Source: Belnapia mucosa (GTDB lineage Bacteria > Pseudomonadota > Alphaproteobacteria > Acetobacterales > Acetobacteraceae). Taken from it: a stretch of DNA of 64,000 nt. Every line of letters begins with the position of its first letter. Position 1 is the stretch's first letter. The notes beneath the pieces are model-generated. The model saw nothing but the letters and a program-made list of their open reading frames with translations. It had not been told where the DNA came from and ran no database searches. The position numbers were made by a program, and so were the translations under genes. Shown piece by piece: positions 1 to 7,437 of this stretch. The DNA lies in the NCBI RefSeq assembly GCF_016775475.1, contig NZ_JAEUXJ010000010.1:124001-188000 (forward strand), read 5' to 3'.

Positions 1-465
1 ATCATCGCCAGCTGGATCCACGATCCGCTCGGCGACGATACGGCGATGGCGCTGCGCGGGGAGGGCGCCTGGATCGAGGCGCCGGACGGCCACCGGAGCG
101 AGTTGCGCGTCGCCGCCGCCGTTCCGGTCGCCCGCATGGTGGCCTCCGTCTCCTGGGGCTATATGGCCGAGCCGCTGCGGAGCCGAGTGCCGTCCCGCCT
201 GCCGCGCCTCGCCGCCAGCATCGGCCTGCGCTGCGCCGCGCATGAATACCGGATGGCTGCCGGCGGGCATGTCCATGCCCTGGTCTATAATCGGCTGATG
301 CCCTGGGACCATGCGCCGGGCTGGCTGCTCCACCGGGAGGCCGGCGGCCACTCCGCCCGCTTCGACGGCAGCCCCTATGGTCCGCTGACCACCAGCGGCG
401 GCCTCATCGTCGCGCCGGACCGGGAGAGCTGGAAGGCGCTGCGGGAGGCCCTGCTGGCCGAATAG
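1..465 (+). CDS. Inositol monophosphatase family protein, 3' part
   Basis: This is the C-terminal part of an IMPase-superfamily Mg-dependent phosphatase; the reading frame is open from base 1, so the 5' end lies outside the window. Visible at the start is W-I-H-D-P-L-G-D-D, which corresponds to the family's conserved 'W..DP.DGT' metal-binding segment. Near the end is P-W-D-H-A-P-G-W, matching the family 'WD.A.G' motif with its metal-binding Asp. Enzymes of this family act on inositol phosphates, histidinol phosphate or PAP, and the substrate cannot be assigned from this fragment. It ends with TAG, about 90 bases before the pirin gene. Confidence 0.85.
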   Translation: MIASWIHDPLGDDTAMALRGEGAWIEAPDGHRSELRVAAAVPVARMVASVSWGYMAEPLRSRVPSRLPRLAASIGLRCAAHEYRMAAGGHVHALVYNRLMPWDHAPGWLLHREAGGHSARFDGSPYGPLTTSGGLIVAPDRESWKALREALLAE

Positions 466-556
466 TCCGGTCCTGCTGATGGGCGTCATCACCAACGCCT
501 ATCATCCCTCCTGCCCGACATGGCCTAGGCTCCGCCCCAGACGAAGGAGCCATGCC

Positions 557-1453
557 ATGTCCGAGACCACGCCCGCCCTGGTGATCCTGCCCCGCGCCCA
601 TGACGTCGGCGGCTTCGAGGTCCGCCGTGCCCTGCCCGCCACCGAGAGGCAGATGGTGGGGCCCTTCATTTTCTTCGACCAGATGGGCCCCGGCGAATTC
701 CTCCAGGGCACAGGCCTCGATGTCCGGCCACATCCGCATATCGGCCTCTCGACCGTCACCTATCTGTTCGAGGGCTCGATCCAGCACCGGGACAGCCTGG
801 GCACCGACCAGCCGATCCTGCCGGGCGACGTGAACTGGATGACAGCCGGGCAGGGGATCGTGCACTCCGAGCGGAGCAGCGCCGAGAGCCGGCAGCAGCG
901 CCGCAGCCTGGCCGGCATCCAGTCCTGGGTCGCCCTGCCGAAATCCGCCGAGGAGACCAGCCCGGACTTCGCCCACCATGCGGCCGCGAGCCTGCCGCTG
1001 GCCGAGGAAGGCGGGCTCCGCCTTCGCCTGATCGCCGGGGAGGGCTGGGGGCTGCGCTCGCCGGTCGCCACCTCCTCGCCGCTCTTCTACGCCGATGCGG
1101 TGCTGGCGCCGGGGGCAGTGGTGCCGATGCCCGACCAGCATGAGGAACGCGCCGCCTATGTGGTCGAGGGCTCGGTGAGCATCGGCGACGACACCCATGA
1201 GGCGGGGCGGATGCTGGTCTTCCACCCGCGCTCGGGGCTGGCGCTACGGGCGGGGCCGAAGGGCGCCCGCCTGCTGCTGCTGGGCGGGGCTGCCATGGAC
1301 GGGCCGCGCTACGTCTTCTGGAATTTCGTCTCCTCCTCGCGCGACCGGATCGAGCAGGCGAAGGCGGATTGGCAGGCCGAGCGCTTCCCCAAGGTCCCGA
1401 GCGATGCGGTGGAGTTCATCCCGCTGCCGGAGCGGGTGCGCGTCCGCGGCTGA
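557..1453 (+). CDS. Pirin family protein
   Basis: A 298-residue bicupin of the pirin/YhhW family. The N-terminal cupin holds the metal-binding signature: H-P-H-I-G followed by a downstream His and Glu (around H-S-E-R-S). The C-terminal half matches the pirin C-terminal cupin. Some members show quercetin dioxygenase activity or act as redox-sensing partners of other proteins; the role here is not determined. The ATG at 557 was chosen because AAGGAG lies 7 bases upstream. An in-frame start at 479 would add 26 low-complexity residues and has no ribosome binding site. The gene converges with mazG across a 183-bp gap containing unusual inverted repeats. Confidence 0.9.
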   Translation: MSETTPALVILPRAHDVGGFEVRRALPATERQMVGPFIFFDQMGPGEFLQGTGLDVRPHPHIGLSTVTYLFEGSIQHRDSLGTDQPILPGDVNWMTAGQGIVHSERSSAESRQQRRSLAGIQSWVALPKSAEETSPDFAHHAAASLPLAEEGGLRLRLIAGEGWGLRSPVATSSPLFYADAVLAPGAVVPMPDQHEERAAYVVEGSVSIGDDTHEAGRMLVFHPRSGLALRAGPKGARLLLLGGAAMDGPRYVFWNFVSSSRDRIEQAKADWQAERFPKVPSDAVEFIPLPERVRVRG

Positions 1454-1547
1454 GGCTGCCCTCCCGGCGCCAGGCGCTGGGGTTCCGATTGTGTTCACGA
1501 AAGATTCTGCGCTGCCTGAACGGCCGCTTCGGCGGTCGTGAAAGGTC

Positions 1548-1641
1548 TTTACATCGCGCTTGTAAATAACTGACGAGCGCAGGTGAAAAACTTTCACAGC
1601 GCCGGCGCAGAGTGCCTCCGGCGCATGTGAAGCCGTTTACA
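1548..1641. repeat. Cluster of three short inverted repeats
   Basis: Between the convergent pirin and mazG genes lie three dyads built from similar half-sites: TTTACA-N7-TGTAAA at 1548-1566, GTGAAA-N3-TTTCAC at 1583-1597, and TGTGAA-N4-TTTACA at 1626-1641. Their centres are about 33 and 43 bp apart. The third overlaps the mazG stop codon. The stretch is clearly more AT-rich than its surroundings. Because both flanking genes end here, a promoter operator is not the natural reading. The function is unknown. Confidence 0.5.
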
Positions 1642-2446
1642 AGCCCTGTTTTTCCTCGGTTTTTACCGCCTGCCACTCGGCTTCCATCGCCTCCAGCGAA
1701 GCGTCGGCCGGGGCCACTCCGCGGGCCGCGAGGCGTGCCTCGACCCCGCCGAAACGCCGTTCGAACTTGGCATTGGCCGCCCGCAGGCATTCCTCCGGGT
1801 CGAGATCCAGCTTCCGCGCCAGATTGGCGAGAACGAAGAGCAGGTCTCCGACCTCATCCGCCAGCCGCGCCGGCTCTGCGCCGGGCAGCTCGGCCCGCAG
1901 CTCTGCCGCTTCCTCCTCGAGCTTGTCGAGCACGGCCGCGGCGTCCGGCCAGTCGAAGCCGATCCGGGCGGCGCGGCGGGTCAGCTTGGCGGCGCGGGTG
2001 AGGGCAGGGAGGCCCAGCGGGAGTCCGGCCAGCGTCCCATTCTCCGCCCGCGCCTCCCGCTCGGCGGCCTTCTGGACCTCCCAGGCGGCGGTCTGGGTGC
2101 TGGCGTCGCGGGCGGCGGCCTCGCCGAAGACATGCGGATGGCGGCGGATCATCTTGGCGCTGATCGCCTCCGCCACCTCGGCGAAGCCGAAATGGCCCAG
2201 TTCCGAGGCCATCTGGGCGTGGTAGACGACCTGGAACAACAGGTCGCCCAGTTCATCCAGCAGCGCCGGGAAGTCCGGGCCGCGGCGGATGGCGTCCGCG
2301 ACCTCATAGGCTTCCTCGATCGTATAGGGTGCGATGGTCCCGAAATCCTGCACCTGATCCCAGGGGCAGCCATCGGGGGCCCGGAGGCGGGCCATGATGG
2401 CGAGCAGCCGGGTGAGCGCGGCATCGGGGGTCGGACGGTCGGGCAT
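1637..2446 (-). CDS. mazG: Nucleoside triphosphate pyrophosphohydrolase MazG
   Basis: A 269-residue tandem MazG protein that hydrolyses (d)NTPs to monophosphates and pyrophosphate, a house-cleaning and stress-nucleotide role in the cytoplasm. Two MazG domains are visible. The first has Y-T-I-E-E-A-Y-E followed by D-E-L-G-D-L-L-F-Q-V; the second has E-E-E-A-A-E-L followed by D-E-V-G-D-L-L-F-V. These acidic helices bind magnesium. The ATG at 2446 follows AGGAG; a longer frame from 2566 runs through an AT-rich non-coding element and was not used. The gene lies downstream of the MBL hydrolase on the same strand but is separated by 231 bp, so it probably has its own promoter. Confidence 0.93.
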   Translation of the reverse strand: MPDRPTPDAALTRLLAIMARLRAPDGCPWDQVQDFGTIAPYTIEEAYEVADAIRRGPDFPALLDELGDLLFQVVYHAQMASELGHFGFAEVAEAISAKMIRRHPHVFGEAAARDASTQTAAWEVQKAAEREARAENGTLAGLPLGLPALTRAAKLTRRAARIGFDWPDAAAVLDKLEEEAAELRAELPGAEPARLADEVGDLLFVLANLARKLDLDPEECLRAANAKFERRFGGVEARLAARGVAPADASLEAMEAEWQAVKTEEKQGL

Positions 2447-2538
2447 CGGCGGCTCCTGCGGGGTTTCGGTTCCCGTCGCAGAAGGCCCGAGGCCATGCAA
2501 TGGTGCGGGGCAGGACGGCAAGGCCAAGTCGCTCCCAG

Positions 2539-2613
2539 GCCTTATCCCCAAATACACTTGCCGCATAAGATATATTATGGAAAGAAAAGACCTGGGGATA
2601 AGGCTGTGGCTAA
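2539..2613. other. AT-rich element with DnaA-box-like 9-mers
   Basis: A perfect 12-bp inverted repeat (GCCTTATCCCCA at 2539-2550, complement at 2593-2604) flanks a 42-bp AT-rich core that contains the near-palindrome ATAAGATATATTAT. Three 9-mers each differ by one base from the DnaA box TTATCCACA: TTATCCCCA at 2542-2550, its complement at 2593-2601, and TGTGGCTAA (reverse strand) at 2605-2613. It lies in the 231-bp gap upstream of mazG. It may be a replication-origin-like or DnaA-controlled site, or an unusual promoter region. Only the sequence pattern is certain. Confidence 0.4.
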
Positions 2614-2677
2614 GCCTGTGGGCGGCGTGTTCGGCGGATTGACCGTGTTTCGGCAGTGACGCTGTGGCGGCGCAGCC

Positions 2678-3475
2678 TCAGTCCAGCGGCACTTCCAGGA
2701 CCATGCCGTCATGCGCCGGCTCGATCCCTGGCGGCAGTTCGCGCTTCAGCGCCGCGTAGTCCATCCCGGTGCCCATATGCGTCAGCACGGTCCGGCGCGG
2801 CTTCAGCCGCTCCACCCATTCCAGCACCTGAGCCAGGTTGGCATGCACCTTGTGCGGCCCGCGCTGGAAGCAGCCGACCACCCAGGTATCCAGCCCCTCC
2901 AGCGCCGGCATGCTCTCCTCCGGCAGCATCACCACATCGGTCGAATAGCCGAAGCGGCCGATGCGGAGCCCGAGGGTATCCATCACCCCATGGTCCTGGC
3001 GGAAGACCTCCACCGGCAGCCCGGCCGCCTCGAACCGGTCGCCATAGGCCACGCGGCGGCCTTCCAGCGCCGGCCGATAGAAGAACGGCGGAGTCGGGCC
3101 GATGAAGGCGTAATCGAAACGATCATCCAGCTTCTGGAGGGTCGTCCTGGTGGCATAGGCGTCGAGCGCCCGGCCCATGATCCGGTTGACCTGCCGCAGG
3201 TCGTCGATGCCGAGGCAGTGGTCGGCATGGGCATGGGTGAAGAGGATCGCATCCAGCCGCCCGGCCCCGACGGCCAGAAGCTGCTGCCGCAGGTCCGGCC
3301 CGGCATCGATCAGCAGACGCTGACCGTCCGGCCCCTCGACCAGGGCCGAGGTCCGGGTGCGGCGGTTGCGCGGTTCGGCCGGGTCGCAGTCGCCCCATTC
3401 GCCCCCCTCGCCCGCGCCGCCCAGCAGCGGCACCCCGCCGGAGCCGCCGCAGCCGAGGATCGTCACCCGCAGCAC
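2678..3475 (-). CDS. MBL-fold metallohydrolase (PhnP-like)
   Basis: A 265-residue metallo-beta-lactamase-fold phosphodiesterase-like protein. The signature H-A-H-A-D-H is at residues 81-86, with further ligands in the Q-D-H-G and L-T-H-M-G segments. The N-terminus (V-T-I-L-G-C-G-G-S-G-G-V-P) is typical of the PhnP/RNase Z-like branch. Family members cleave cyclic nucleotide or ribosyl phosphodiesters; no phn genes are nearby, so the substrate is open. It starts 4 bases after the tatD stop and is the last gene of the leftward metG-tatD-MBL run, an arrangement recurrent in alphaproteobacteria. Confidence 0.88.
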   Translation of the reverse strand: MLRVTILGCGGSGGVPLLGGAGEGGEWGDCDPAEPRNRRTRTSALVEGPDGQRLLIDAGPDLRQQLLAVGAGRLDAILFTHAHADHCLGIDDLRQVNRIMGRALDAYATRTTLQKLDDRFDYAFIGPTPPFFYRPALEGRRVAYGDRFEAAGLPVEVFRQDHGVMDTLGLRIGRFGYSTDVVMLPEESMPALEGLDTWVVGCFQRGPHKVHANLAQVLEWVERLKPRRTVLTHMGTGMDYAALKRELPPGIEPAHDGMVLEVPLD

Positions 3476-3479
3476 GGGC

Positions 3480-4256
3480 CTAGGCCACCCGCTGGAACAG
3501 GCGGCGGAAATTCGCCGTGGTCAGCGCCTCGACCTCGGCGCTGGTGAGGCCGCGGACCTCGGCCAGGACGCGGGCCGTATGCGCCACATAGGCCGGCTCG
3601 CAGCGCTTCCCGCGCAGCGGCACGGGGGCGAGATAAGGGCTGTCGGTCTCAACCAGCAGCCGCTCCGCCGGCAGCTCCGCGGCGATGGCGCGAATCTCCG
3701 GTGACTTTGGAAAAGTCAGGATGCCGGAAAAGGAGATGTAGCCGCCCATCGCCACTGCCTGCCGTGCCAGCTCGGGCCCGGAGGAGAAGCAGTGCAGCAG
3801 GAAGTCGAAGGGGCCGCCCGCCTCGCGCTCCTCGCGCAGGATGCCGATGATGTCCTCATCCGCCTGCCGGGCATGGATGGCGAGCGGCAGGCCGGCCAGC
3901 CGCGCCGCCCGGATATGCCGCCGGAACCCTTCCTGCTGCAGGTCGCGCGGCGACTTGTCATAGAAATAATCGAGCCCGCTCTCGCCGATGCCGATGATGC
4001 GCGGATGGTCGGCCAGCGCCACGATCTCCTCGACTGTCGGCAGGCCTTCCGGCTCACCGGCATTGTGCGGATGAACGCCGACCGTGCCCCAGACATCCGG
4101 GAAGCGCTCGGCCAGCGCCTTCACCGCCGCGGCCTGGCCGGTCCGCACGCCGATGGTGACCTGCATCCCAACCCCGGCCTCGCGGGCCCGGGCGACGATC
4201 CCCTCGATCTCGGCCTCGGTGAAATAGTCGAGATGGCAATGACTATCGACGAGCAT
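3480..4256 (-). CDS. TatD family metal-dependent hydrolase
   Basis: A 258-residue TIM-barrel hydrolase of the TatD family (YcfH/YjjV type), which are metal-dependent DNases or D-aminoacyl-tRNA deacylase-like enzymes. Metal ligands are visible: H-C-H at residues 6-8 (after V-D-S), G-E-S-G-L-D, A-I-H-A-R, L-L-H-C-F and V-E-T-D-S-P-Y. Length is normal for the family. It lies 3 bases downstream of metG, so the two are very likely cotranscribed. Confidence 0.92.
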   Translation of the reverse strand: MLVDSHCHLDYFTEAEIEGIVARAREAGVGMQVTIGVRTGQAAAVKALAERFPDVWGTVGVHPHNAGEPEGLPTVEEIVALADHPRIIGIGESGLDYFYDKSPRDLQQEGFRRHIRAARLAGLPLAIHARQADEDIIGILREEREAGGPFDFLLHCFSSGPELARQAVAMGGYISFSGILTFPKSPEIRAIAAELPAERLLVETDSPYLAPVPLRGKRCEPAYVAHTARVLAEVRGLTSAEVEALTTANFRRLFQRVA

Positions 4257-4259
4257 CGT

Positions 4260-5780
4260 TCAGGCTTCGACCTTGCGGAAGAGCGGCGCGGGCGCCGGCA
4301 GTGGCGTACCATCAGGCAAGGGCCGTGCCAGGGCATCGAGCCCCCTGCCCTCCGCCGGCACCCCGAGCTGGTCGAGCATCGCCGCCATGGTCCCCGGCAT
4401 GAAGGGCTGGAGCACGGTGGCGAAGACCCGGAGCGCGCTGTGCAGATGCCGCAGCACCACCGCCATGCGCACGGGGTCGGTCTTCTTCAGCGCCCAGGGC
4501 GCCTGGAGGGTGATGTAGCCATTGGCCGCCCGCGCCTCGGCCAGGATCGCCTCCAGCGCCAGATGGAATTCCTGCCGGCCGATCAGCCCATCCACCCGCT
4601 CCGGCAGGCTGGCGAGGCCGGCGAGCAGTTCCTCATCCCCCGGCCCCGCCCCGGCCGCTTCCGGCAGGACGCCGCCGCAATTCCGCTGGATGAGGGAAAG
4701 GGTCCGGTTCGCCAGATTGCCCAGCGTATCCGCCAGCTCGCCATTGAGCCGCCCGATCAGCGCCGCGCGGGAGAAGTCGCCGTCATTGCCGAAGGGCACC
4801 TCCCGCAGCAGGAAGTAGCGCACCGGGTCGAGCCCGTATTCCTCAACCAGCCGGACCGGGTCGATGACATTGCCCAGGCTCTTCGAGATCTTCTGCCCCT
4901 CATTGGTCCACCAGCCATGGGCGAAGACCCGCCGCGGCGGCGTGAGCCCCGCCGCCTGCAGGAAGGCCGGCCAGTAGATGGCGTGGAAGCGGACGATATC
5001 CTTGCCGACGAAGTGGACATCGGCCGGCCAGAAGCGCCAGCGCTCCGCCGCGGTGTCCGGATAGCCGGCGGCGGTGATGTAGTTGGTCAGCGCATCCAGC
5101 CAGACATACATCACATGCGCCGCATCGCCCGGCACGGGGACGCCCCAGGTAAAGCTGGTCCGGCTGATCGAGAGGTCCTGCAGCCCGCCCTCGACGAAGC
5201 GCATCACCTCGTTGCGGCGCGAGGCCGGGGCGATGAAATCCGGGTTCTCCCGGTAGAAGTCGAGCAGCCAGGGGCCCCATTTCGACAGGCGGAAGAAATA
5301 GCTCGGCTCCCGCACCCACTCGACCGGCGCGCCGGTCGGGGCGAAGCGCTTGCCATCCCGCTCCTCGATCTCGTCCGGGCCGTAGAAGGCCTCGTCCCGC
5401 ACCGCGTACCAGCCCTCGTAATGGCCGAGATAGATCTCGTCGCGCCGGACCAGCTCCTCCCACAGCGCCTGGCAGGCGGCCTTGTGCCGCGGCTCCGTCG
5501 TGCGGATGAAGTCATCGTTGGAGAAGCCCATGGTCGCGGCCAGGTCGCGGAAATGCTGGCTCACCCTGTCGGTGAAGGCCTGCGGGTCCATCCCCGCATC
5601 CTGCGCGGCCTTCTCGACCTTCTGCCCGTGCTCGTCGGTGCCGGTCAGGAAGAAGACCTCGTGCCCCGAGAGGCGCGCCCAGCGCGCCATCACATCGGTC
5701 GCCAGGGAGGTATAGGCATGGCCGATATGGGGCCGGTCGTTCACGTAATAGATCGGGGTGGTGAAGTATTTCGTGGACAT
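4260..5780 (-). CDS. metG: Methionyl-tRNA synthetase
   Basis: A 506-residue class I aminoacyl-tRNA synthetase that charges tRNA-Met. The HIGH motif is at residues 18-21, and the KMSKS-type loop reads K-I-S-K-S at about residues 296-300, followed by L-G-N-V-I-D-P. The connective insert lacks the Cys knuckles of the E. coli type and reads G-H-Y-E-G-W-Y-A-V-R-D-E-A-F-Y, as in the short MetG form common in alphaproteobacteria. There is no C-terminal dimerisation domain. The ATG at 5780 begins the conserved M-S-T-K-Y-F-T-T-P-I-Y-Y-V-N. The frame is open further upstream only because holB lies in another frame. Confidence 0.96.
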   Translation of the reverse strand: MSTKYFTTPIYYVNDRPHIGHAYTSLATDVMARWARLSGHEVFFLTGTDEHGQKVEKAAQDAGMDPQAFTDRVSQHFRDLAATMGFSNDDFIRTTEPRHKAACQALWEELVRRDEIYLGHYEGWYAVRDEAFYGPDEIEERDGKRFAPTGAPVEWVREPSYFFRLSKWGPWLLDFYRENPDFIAPASRRNEVMRFVEGGLQDLSISRTSFTWGVPVPGDAAHVMYVWLDALTNYITAAGYPDTAAERWRFWPADVHFVGKDIVRFHAIYWPAFLQAAGLTPPRRVFAHGWWTNEGQKISKSLGNVIDPVRLVEEYGLDPVRYFLLREVPFGNDGDFSRAALIGRLNGELADTLGNLANRTLSLIQRNCGGVLPEAAGAGPGDEELLAGLASLPERVDGLIGRQEFHLALEAILAEARAANGYITLQAPWALKKTDPVRMAVVLRHLHSALRVFATVLQPFMPGTMAAMLDQLGVPAEGRGLDALARPLPDGTPLPAPAPLFRKVEA

Positions 5781-5791
5781 GGCTGTATCTT

Positions 5792-6808
5792 TCAGCGGAC
5801 CGCGAGCATCCCGAGGCTGCTCAGGACGGCCTGCTTGCGGTCGAGGTTCAACCGCTCCGTCTCGTCCGCGAGGCGGCCCAGCTTCTCCCACAGGGTGGAC
5901 CACTCGGCAAGCGAGCGGCCCTCGGCCCAGCGCAGCGCCCTGCCCTCCCGCGCCGCGCCGCGCAGCCCGGCCGCCATGGCCCGCCGCAGCAGGTCGAAGA
6001 AGGTCGTGAGCGCGGCCGCGTCCCGCCGCGCCGTCACCCGGTCCGCGATCTCCTGCACCCGGCGCGGGTCGAGCTGGGGCAGGCCGGCCAGCACCTCCTC
6101 CACCAACCCCTGGAGGGCGAGCCCCTCGCCTTCCGCCAGCAACAGCGCCCGGCCGGGACAGCCATCGGCGATGGCGGCGAGGCCGGCACGCTCCGGCCCC
6201 GGCATCTCCGGCAGCCAGCGCCCGAGCAGCCCCTCCAGCGCCGGCGCCGGCAGCGGCGCCAGGTCGAGCCGGCGGCAGCGGCTGCGGATGGTCGGCAGCA
6301 GCCGGTCGGGCGCATTGGTCACCACCAGCTGCACGGTGCGCGGCGGTGGCTCCTCCAGGGTCTTGAGCAGGATGTTCGGCACGACCTCGCGCTCGGTGCG
6401 CTCCAACTCCTCGACCACCACGGCGCGCCAGCCGCCCTCGGCGGCGGTCATGGCCATGAAGCGCAGCGCGGCGCGGGCATCCTCGGCCCGCAGCACCTCC
6501 TTCTTCCCGCGCTCGCCCGTGTTGGGCGCCATGGTGAAGAGATCGGCATGGGCGCCGGCGGCGACGCGGCGGAAGACCGGATCCGAGTCGGGGAGGAAGA
6601 GCGGCACTGTCCCTGCCGGGCTCCGCGGCATCCCGGCCAGCAGCCACCGGGCGAAGCGATAGGCGAGCGTCGCCTTCCCGACTCCGCGCGGGCCAGCGAT
6701 CAGCCAGGCATGGTGGAGCCGGCCGGAATGCGCGGCTTCCTCCAGGGTCCGGGCCGCATCGTCATGGCCGACCAGGTCCGGGTTGGCGCGGGGTTCGGGC
6801 GGGGTCAC
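5792..6808 (-). CDS. holB: DNA polymerase III delta' subunit
   Basis: A 338-residue clamp-loader delta' subunit, needed to load the sliding clamp during replication. The N-terminal AAA+ region has H-H-A-W-L-I-A-G-P-R-G-V-G-K-A-T-L (Walker A, about residues 31-47). It continues with the holB-type segment V-V-V-E-E-L-E-R-T and an SRC-like sensor motif R-S-R-C-R-R-L. The first codons overlap the tmk stop by 4 bases, and metG follows after 11 bases. The tmk-holB-metG order is widespread in bacteria and supports the call. Confidence 0.92.
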   Translation of the reverse strand: MTPPEPRANPDLVGHDDAARTLEEAAHSGRLHHAWLIAGPRGVGKATLAYRFARWLLAGMPRSPAGTVPLFLPDSDPVFRRVAAGAHADLFTMAPNTGERGKKEVLRAEDARAALRFMAMTAAEGGWRAVVVEELERTEREVVPNILLKTLEEPPPRTVQLVVTNAPDRLLPTIRSRCRRLDLAPLPAPALEGLLGRWLPEMPGPERAGLAAIADGCPGRALLLAEGEGLALQGLVEEVLAGLPQLDPRRVQEIADRVTARRDAAALTTFFDLLRRAMAAGLRGAAREGRALRWAEGRSLAEWSTLWEKLGRLADETERLNLDRKQAVLSSLGMLAVR

Positions 6809-7437
6809 GGCAGCAGGCGGGCGCGGACGACCTTGAGGATCTCGGCCGCCACGCCTTCCGGCGTGCCGGTCGCATCCAGCAGCAGGCAGCGGCCGGGCTC
6901 CGCCTGGGCAATGGCACGGAAGCCGGCGCGGACCCGGGCATGGAAGGCGGCATCCATCGCCTCATAGCGATTGGTGTCGCCGCGGGCGGCGGCGCGGGCG
7001 AGGCCCGCCTCGGGGTCGATTTCCAGCACCAGCGTAAGGTCGGGCCGCAGCCCTTCCAGCGCAACTGCCGCCAGCGCGTCGAAGGCCGCGCGCGGCACGC
7101 CCTGGCCGAAGCATTGGTAGGCGAGGGTCGAATCGGCGAAGCGGTCGGAGACCACCCAGGTGCCGGCGGCGAGCGCCGGGCGGATGGTCCGCTCCACATG
7201 CTCCCGCCGCGCGGCGAAATGCAGCATGCATTCGGCGATGCCGTCCCAGGACCCATCCCAGCCCCCTTGGCCCAGCAGCACCGTGCGGATCGCCTCCGCC
7301 CCTGGCGCCCCGCCCGGCTCCCGCGTGCGGAGCACGGGGATGCCCTCCGCCACCAGGGCCGCTTCCAGCCGGCGGGCCTGGGTGGACTTGCCCGCCCCCT
7401 CCCCGCCCTCCAGCGTGATGAAGCGGCCGCGCGCCAT
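6805..7437 (-). CDS. tmk: Thymidylate kinase
   Basis: A 210-residue dTMP kinase (dTMP + ATP to dTDP) in DNA precursor synthesis. The P-loop is F-I-T-L-E-G-G-E-G-A-G-K-S-T near the N-terminus, followed by the DR(Y/F) segment V-V-S-D-R-F-A-D-S-T and the T-R-E-P-G-G substrate motif. Its start overlaps the carboxypeptidase stop by one base (TGATG), and its stop overlaps the holB start by four, indicating translational coupling in this leftward operon. Confidence 0.95.
   Translation of the reverse strand: MARGRFITLEGGEGAGKSTQARRLEAALVAEGIPVLRTREPGGAPGAEAIRTVLLGQGGWDGSWDGIAECMLHFAARREHVERTIRPALAAGTWVVSDRFADSTLAYQCFGQGVPRAAFDALAAVALEGLRPDLTLVLEIDPEAGLARAAARGDTNRYEAMDAAFHARVRAGFRAIAQAEPGRCLLLDATGTPEGVAAEILKVVRARLLP

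Noticed and set aside
5781..6647. In-frame upstream extension of metG on the minus strand
   Set aside because: It overlaps holB completely in another frame and has no synthetase similarity.
3792..6662. A 956-residue open frame on the plus strand
   Set aside because: It runs antisense through tatD, metG and holB, has no family similarity and results from the high GC content.
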